A stretch of DNA of 64,000 nt, taken from the NCBI RefSeq assembly GCF_041435335.1, contig NZ_CP108430.1:7028501-7092500 (forward strand). The letters are read 5' to 3'. The notes beneath the pieces were generated by a model. That model was not told the DNA's origin and did no database searches. It worked only from the letters and a program-made list of their open reading frames with translations. The position numbers and the translations under genes were made by a program. The stretch's first letter is position 1; each line of letters starts with the position of its first letter. Source of the stretch: Streptomyces sp. NBC_01283. Its GTDB lineage: Bacteria; Actinomycetota; Actinomycetes; Streptomycetales; Streptomycetaceae. This document shows positions 60,093-64,000 of the stretch, one piece after another.

Positions 60093-60521
60093 GTGGACAT
60101 CGACGCATGGGTGTGGTGGCTGATCGGCGCCGCCGCGCTCGGAATCCCGCTCGTACTGACCGCCATGCCGGAGCTCGGCATGCTCTCCGTGGGCGCCGTC
60201 GCGGGCGCCGTGACCGCGGGCCTCGGCGGCGACTCGGTGCTCCAAGTCGTCGTCTTCGCCGCGGTGTCGGTCGCGCTCATCGCGGTCGTCCGGCCGGTGG
60301 CGGCGAGACAGCGCGCCCAACGCCCCGAACTGGTCTCGGGGGTGGAGGCGCTCAAGGGCAGGACGGCCGTCGTCCTGGAACGGGTCGACGCCTCCGGCGG
60401 CCGGATCAAGCTCGCCGGGGAGATCTGGTCGGCCCGCGCGCTCGACACCGCCCAGAGCTACGAGGCGGGACGCGAGGTGGATGTCGTCGAGATCGACGGA
60501 GCGACGGCCATCGTCATGTGA
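60093..60521 (+). CDS. NfeD family membrane protein
   Basis: The product is 142 residues, GTG start. Two or three N-terminal helices (WVWWLIGAAALGIPLVLTAM; VVVFAAVSVALIAVVRPVA) precede the NfeD OB-fold (LKGRTAVVLERVDASGGRI, then GEIWSARALDTAQSYEAG and VDVVEIDGATAIV). NfeD proteins work with stomatin-type proteins, and such a gene follows at 138 bp. Confidence 0.9.
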   Translation: MDIDAWVWWLIGAAALGIPLVLTAMPELGMLSVGAVAGAVTAGLGGDSVLQVVVFAAVSVALIAVVRPVAARQRAQRPELVSGVEALKGRTAVVLERVDASGGRIKLAGEIWSARALDTAQSYEAGREVDVVEIDGATAIVM

Positions 60522-60658
60522 ACGGCCATCGTCATGTGAATGCACCACGGGCCGTGCGGCGGTCTGTCAGACTCGACGAGCAAGATCTTCGCCGACCCGC
60601 GTCCGGGCTCTGCGGATCTTCAGGGAACACCGAGGCAAGAGGGGTACGGGGAACAACG

Positions 60659-61591
60659 ATGCAGCCAATCATCATCGTCCTGATCATTCTGGTGGTGCTG
60701 GTCTTCATCGCCCTGATCAAGACGATCCAGGTGATCCCACAGGCCAGCGCGGCGATCGTCGAACGCTTCGGCCGCTACACCCGCACACTGAACGCGGGCC
60801 TGAACATCGTCGTCCCGTTCATCGACTCGATCCGCAACCGCATCGACCTCCGTGAACAGGTCGTCCCGTTCCCACCCCAGCCGGTGATCACCCAGGACAA
60901 CCTCGTGGTGAACATCGACACCGTCATCTACTACCAGGTGACCGACGCCCGCGCCGCGACGTACGAAGTCGCCAGCTACATCCAGGCGATCGAGCAGCTC
61001 ACCGTCACCACCCTGCGCAACATCATCGGTGGCATGGACCTGGAGCGGACCCTGACCTCCCGCGAGGAGATCAACGCCGCGCTGCGTGGCGTCCTCGACG
61101 AGGCCACCGGCAAGTGGGGCATCCGCGTCAACCGCGTCGAGCTCAAGGCGATCGAGCCGCCGACCTCCATCCAGGACTCGATGGAGAAGCAGATGCGCGC
61201 CGACCGCGACAAGCGCGCCGCGATCCTCCAGGCCGAAGGTGTACGGCAGTCGGAGATCCTGCGCGCCGAGGGCGAGAAGCAGTCCGCGATCCTGCGCGCC
61301 GAAGGTGAGGCCAAGGCCGCCGCCCTGCGCGCCGAGGGCGAGGCCCAGGCGATCCGCACGGTCTTCGAGTCCATCCACGCCGGAGACCCGGACCAGAAGC
61401 TCCTCTCGTACCAGTACCTCCAGATGCTCCCGAAGATCGCCGAGGGCGACGCGAACAAGCTCTGGATCGTGCCCAGCGAGATCGGCGACGCCCTCAAGGG
61501 CCTCGGCGGTGCGCTCGGCAACTTCAACCCCATGGGCGGTGGTTCGGGCAGCGCCCCCAAGGAGCGCCGCGAGCAGCCCCCGATCGACTGA
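60659..61591 (+). CDS. SPFH/stomatin family membrane protein
   Basis: The product is 310 residues. N-terminal anchor IIIVLIILVVLVFIALI, then the band-7 domain (VIPQASAAIVERFGRYTRTL; IDLREQVVPFPPQPVITQDN; YQVTDARAATYEVAS). A long heptad helix carries repeated units AEGVRQSEILRAEGEKQ and AEGEAKAAALRAEGEAQ. Forms ring-like membrane microdomain scaffolds with NfeD. Confidence 0.93.
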   Translation: MQPIIIVLIILVVLVFIALIKTIQVIPQASAAIVERFGRYTRTLNAGLNIVVPFIDSIRNRIDLREQVVPFPPQPVITQDNLVVNIDTVIYYQVTDARAATYEVASYIQAIEQLTVTTLRNIIGGMDLERTLTSREEINAALRGVLDEATGKWGIRVNRVELKAIEPPTSIQDSMEKQMRADRDKRAAILQAEGVRQSEILRAEGEKQSAILRAEGEAKAAALRAEGEAQAIRTVFESIHAGDPDQKLLSYQYLQMLPKIAEGDANKLWIVPSEIGDALKGLGGALGNFNPMGGGSGSAPKERREQPPID

Positions 61592-61607
61592 CGGCTGACG
61601 CGAGAAA

Positions 61608-61630
61608 CCCGCGCCCCTCAGGGGCGCGGG
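61608..61630. terminator. Terminator after the stomatin gene
   Basis: CCCGCGCCCC-TCA-GGGGCGCGGG, 10-bp stem, between convergent stops at 61591 and 61649. Confidence 0.75.
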
Positions 61631-61648
61631 CAACCGCGCGCTCAGCGG

Positions 61649-62155
61649 CTAAGCGGCGGGCGTCGCCAGCCACTCCGGCAGGGCCGCCCATTCGTCCCGG
61701 CCGAGCGCCAGCAACATCGCATCCGCGGGCGTCGGCTCGAACGGCTGCCGCAGCAACGGCATCCCGGCCTCCTCCGGCGTACGGTCCGCCTTGCGGTGAT
61801 TGTCCATCGCACACGAAGCGACCGTGTTCAGCCACGAGTCCCTGCCGCCCTGCGCCCGCGGCACCACGTGGTCCACGGTCGTCGCCCGCCTTCCGCAGTA
61901 CGCGCACCTGTGCTGGTCCCGCACGAGAACACCCCTCCGCGACCACGGAGCCTGTCTTCGGAAGGGCACCCGTACATACCTGCAGAGCCTGATCACCCGA
62001 GGCACCGGTATCTCGACCGCCGCCGCGCGCACACGGAGTCCGGGGTGGGCCTGCTCGACGACGGCCTTGTCGTTGAGGACCAGCACGACGGCACGGTTGA
62101 GCGTCACCGTCGACAGGGGCTCGAAGCTCGCGTTCAGCACCAGCGTGTCCCGCAT
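61649..62155 (-). CDS. HNH endonuclease family protein
   Basis: The product is 168 residues from ATG at 62155, with GGGAGGTGG upstream. N-terminal MRDTLVLNASFEPLSTVTLN is characteristic of an actinobacterial HNH group. HNH core: RDQHRCAYCGRRATTVDHVV, then ARG/PRAQGGRDSWLNTVASC, then NHRKADRTPEEAGMPL. Zinc-binding Cys pairs are present (CAYC; SC...N). It is a stand-alone nuclease, not next to a restriction or phage system. Confidence 0.9.
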   Translation of the reverse strand: MRDTLVLNASFEPLSTVTLNRAVVLVLNDKAVVEQAHPGLRVRAAAVEIPVPRVIRLCRYVRVPFRRQAPWSRRGVLVRDQHRCAYCGRRATTVDHVVPRAQGGRDSWLNTVASCAMDNHRKADRTPEEAGMPLLRQPFEPTPADAMLLALGRDEWAALPEWLATPAA

Positions 62156-62242
62156 TTCGCCCACCTCCCGTATGCACACCGACCCACCCCCTGGCGGGCT
62201 GGGATCAACTCTGGCCGGGCACGCCGAGATGGACAACGCAAT

Positions 62243-62285
62243 AAAAAATGCCCGCCCCTGATCACTTCCATGACCAGGGGCGGGC
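62243..62285 (-). terminator. Rho-independent terminator with U-tract after the PEBP gene
   Basis: On the minus strand GCCCGCCCCTG and CAGGGGCGGGC pair around a 14-nt loop, followed by a T-rich tract (ATTTTTTATT). It is the only canonical U-tract terminator I saw in the window. Confidence 0.9.
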
Positions 62286-62302
62286 AAACGTTCAGTGAAC
62301 GC

Positions 62303-62842
62303 TCAGCTACCCGCGGGAGCCGCGTACTCGGCGAGCACCTGCGCGCGCCCGAGCGTGTGGAACCGGAGATTGAATCCGATGACGGCGGGCGAAGCATCGG
62401 AGTCCGGGCCGAGCTTCTCCGTGTCCACCGCGTACACGGTGAACACATAACGGTGTGCCGGGTCACCGGGCGGCGGCGCGGCGCCGCCGAACTCCTTCGT
62501 CCCGTAGTCGTTGCGCACCTGCACCGCGCCCTCGGGGAGCCCCTCGAACTTGCCGCTGCCCGCACCGGTGGGCAGTTCGGTCACCGACACCGGGATGTCG
62601 ATGACGGACCAGTGCCAGAACCCGCTGCCCGTGGGCGCGTCCGGGTCGAAGCACGTCACGGCGAAGCTCTTGGTCTCCGGCGGAAAGCCTTCCCACCGCA
62701 GATGCGGTGAGGTGTTCCCGGCCGCATGGACCTGAGCGTCCTTAAGGACCGCACCCGGTTCGAAGTCCTCGCTCACGACCGTGAACGACGGCACGGGCGG
62801 GTGGAAGTCATGGGGAAGCGGCGGCCTCTTGAGCTCGGTCAC
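62303..62842 (-). CDS. YbhB/YbcL family Raf-kinase-inhibitor-like (PEBP) protein
   Basis: The product is 179 residues. PEBP signatures: [20 protein letters not shown] with [20 protein letters not shown] and the late [15 protein letters not shown]. These bind phosphorylated or anionic ligands; the bacterial function is largely unknown. Confidence 0.93.
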   Translation of the reverse strand: MTELKRPPLPHDFHPPVPSFTVVSEDFEPGAVLKDAQVHAAGNTSPHLRWEGFPPETKSFAVTCFDPDAPTGSGFWHWSVIDIPVSVTELPTGAGSGKFEGLPEGAVQVRNDYGTKEFGGAAPPPGDPAHRYVFTVYAVDTEKLGPDSDASPAVIGFNLRFHTLGRAQVLAEYAAPAGS

Positions 62843-62902
62843 GTCGGCACCTCCTGGTTGGTTCCTGCTCGGCGGCAGCTCTACGGCTCTGCTCTCCCGA
62901 GC

Positions 62903-63685
62903 CTAGAACCAGTTGCGCTTGCTGCCGACCTGGGACAGCCACTCATTGAGGTACGCCGCCCAGTCCGTGCCCTGGAAGTCGTTCAGCCCCACCTTGAACG
63001 ACCGGAACGAGTCGCTGCCCTCACTGAAGAGGCCCGGCTTCTTGTCCATCTCCAGGATGACGTCCATCTCACGGTCGTCGGCCACGAAGCTCAGCTCGAC
63101 CTGGTTGAGCCCGCGATACTGCTGCGGCGGGAAGAACTCGATCTCCTGGTAGAACGGCAGCTTCTGCCGCGTGCCGCGGATGTGACCGCGTTCCATGTCC
63201 GCACTCTTGAAGCGGAAGCCCAGCTGGATGAAGGCGTCCAGGATGGCCTGCTGCGCCGGCAGCGGGTGCACGTTGATCGGGTCCAGGTCACCGGAGTCCA
63301 CGGCCCGCGCGATCTCGAGCTCCGTGGTCACACCGATGTTCATCCCGCGCAGCTGCTGCCCGTCGATGGAGGTGACCGGCGTCTCCCAGGGGATCTCAAG
63401 CCCGAACGGCACCGCGTGCACCTGGCCCGCCTGCAGCGTGAAGGCCCCACCGAGCCGCAGCTTGGTGAACTCGATGTCCTGCTTCGTCTCCTGGTCGTTG
63501 CCCTCGACCTCGACCCGCGCCTGCAGACCGACGGACAGGCCCTCGATCTCCTGGTCCACGGACCCGCCCTGGATCCGCACCTCACCCTGCACGACACCAC
63601 CCGGTACGACGTTGACCTCGGTCAGCACCGTCTCCACCGACGCACCGCCGGCACCCAGGCTCGCAAGCAGCTTCTTGAACCCCAT
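62903..63685 (-). CDS. spo0M: Sporulation protein Spo0M (SpoOM), arrestin-like
   Basis: The product is 260 residues. MGFKKLLASLGAGGASVET, then EGEVRIQGGSVDQEIEGLSV-type beta strands, and PFGLEIPWETPVTSIDGQQL are Spo0M hallmarks. The C-terminal third (FFPPQQYRGLNQVELSFVAD) is longer than a single arrestin domain. In Bacillus it influences early sporulation; in Streptomyces a role in development is plausible. Confidence 0.92.
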   Translation of the reverse strand: MGFKKLLASLGAGGASVETVLTEVNVVPGGVVQGEVRIQGGSVDQEIEGLSVGLQARVEVEGNDQETKQDIEFTKLRLGGAFTLQAGQVHAVPFGLEIPWETPVTSIDGQQLRGMNIGVTTELEIARAVDSGDLDPINVHPLPAQQAILDAFIQLGFRFKSADMERGHIRGTRQKLPFYQEIEFFPPQQYRGLNQVELSFVADDREMDVILEMDKKPGLFSEGSDSFRSFKVGLNDFQGTDWAAYLNEWLSQVGSKRNWF

Positions 63686-63845
63686 GACTCTCCTCCCCAG
63701 GCCCCGCCTGTGGTTCGACTCGACTTGAATCCTTGATCCATACAAACGCGGTGAACCCACGTCCGGTTCCGCGTCCTCACCCTGGCAATCCGGCCGGCAG
63801 GTGACCACCCACCGGTCCGGACCGTCTCCAGTACGCTCGGACGGC

Positions 63846-64000
63846 ATGATCGAGGCCCCTGACCGTACGCCCCTCAGCCATGACTTCTTCGAGCGCCCTG
63901 TCCTCGAAGTCGCCCCTGATCTGCTGGGCCGTGTGCTCGTACGCACCTCACCCGATGGTCCGATCGAGCTCCGCCTGACAGAGGTCGAGGCCTACGCGGG
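63846..64000 (+). CDS. 3-methyladenine DNA glycosylase (AAG/Mpg), N-terminal part, cut by window end
   Basis: Fifty-one codons are visible: [20 protein letters not shown], then [20 protein letters not shown] and LTEVEAYAG. The family start (FFxRPxxExAxxLLGxxLxR and ExEAYxG) is clear. It excises alkylated adenine for base excision repair. ATG at 63846 is the first start. The 160-bp gap to spo0M holds the divergent promoters. Confidence 0.9.
   Translation, partial: MIEAPDRTPLSHDFFERPVLEVAPDLLGRVLVRTSPDGPIELRLTEVEAYA

Noticed and set aside
61649..62155. HNH protein as part of a defence or phage system
   Set aside because: Neighbours are stomatin and PEBP housekeeping genes, and this HNH group is a conserved chromosomal actinobacterial type.

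Overview
The window is about 72% GC, with dense short-spaced operons, many GTG (and one TTG) starts and very few T-rich terminators. It carries a chaplin, gbn, a streptophobe-family protein and the SGM_5486 mini-protein. This is a Streptomyces chromosome, core region. From memory, the gene order matches the S. coelicolor stretch from about SCO1849 (cobN) down to about SCO1793 (spo0M). No insertion sequence, phage gene, CRISPR array, tRNA or rRNA was found.

Layout. 1-3.8 kb: cobN-cobQ-cobD cobalamin genes (minus), coupled by 4-bp overlaps and preceded by a B12 riboswitch. 3.9-5.5 kb: a small membrane protein and a Pit phosphate transporter with a PHO box. 5.8-13.5 kb: class II aldolase, alpha/beta hydrolase, a zinc metallopeptidase, hypotheticals, an ABC-F ATPase, and the nucleoid-associated protein gene gbn with a GATC cluster upstream. 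13.6-17.7 kb: enoyl-CoA hydratase and a six-gene Asp23/Gls24 envelope-stress locus. 17.7-20.7 kb: SDR, SURF1, a zinc-ribbon mini-protein and an exonuclease-BRCT protein. 20.8-25.8 kb: a TetR gene divergent from an acetoacetate-decarboxylase-like / SDR / twin amidohydrolase operon, the best candidate here for an uncharacterised pathway. 25.8-30 kb: membrane proteins (VIT1-like, sterol desaturase-like, lysoplasmalogenase-like, CopD-like). 30-33.2 kb: tandem secreted subtilases. 33.5-36.7 kb: DUF485-ActP acetate symporter and moaA. 37-42.7 kb: small proteins, tyrS and the TldD/TldE pair with a duplicated junction. 42.9-44.4 kb: fabG-fabI of fatty-acid synthesis. 44.5-51.4 kb: GntR and a CynX-type MFS exporter with its mini-protein, SixA, SerB, streptophobe. 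51.7-55.1 kb: an FHA-FHA-ABC exporter (Rv1747 type) and a secreted lysozyme-fold protein. 55.4-58.3 kb: a broken SDR/QueA fusion, a GAF histidine kinase with its response regulator, and chpE. 58.3-64 kb: an ABC ATPase, NfeD-stomatin pair, HNH nuclease, PEBP, Spo0M, and the start of a 3-methyladenine DNA glycosylase gene.

The most distinctive observations are sequence-scale ones. An in-frame 15-bp tandem repeat reiterates the C-terminal codons and stop of a subtilase. A 32-bp duplication of the tldD/tldE stop-start junction creates a 30-codon ORF. An SDR-QueA deletion fusion carries a frameshift. Five GATC sites lie upstream of the GATC-binding protein gene. Names rest on motif recognition and remembered families; no searches were run.
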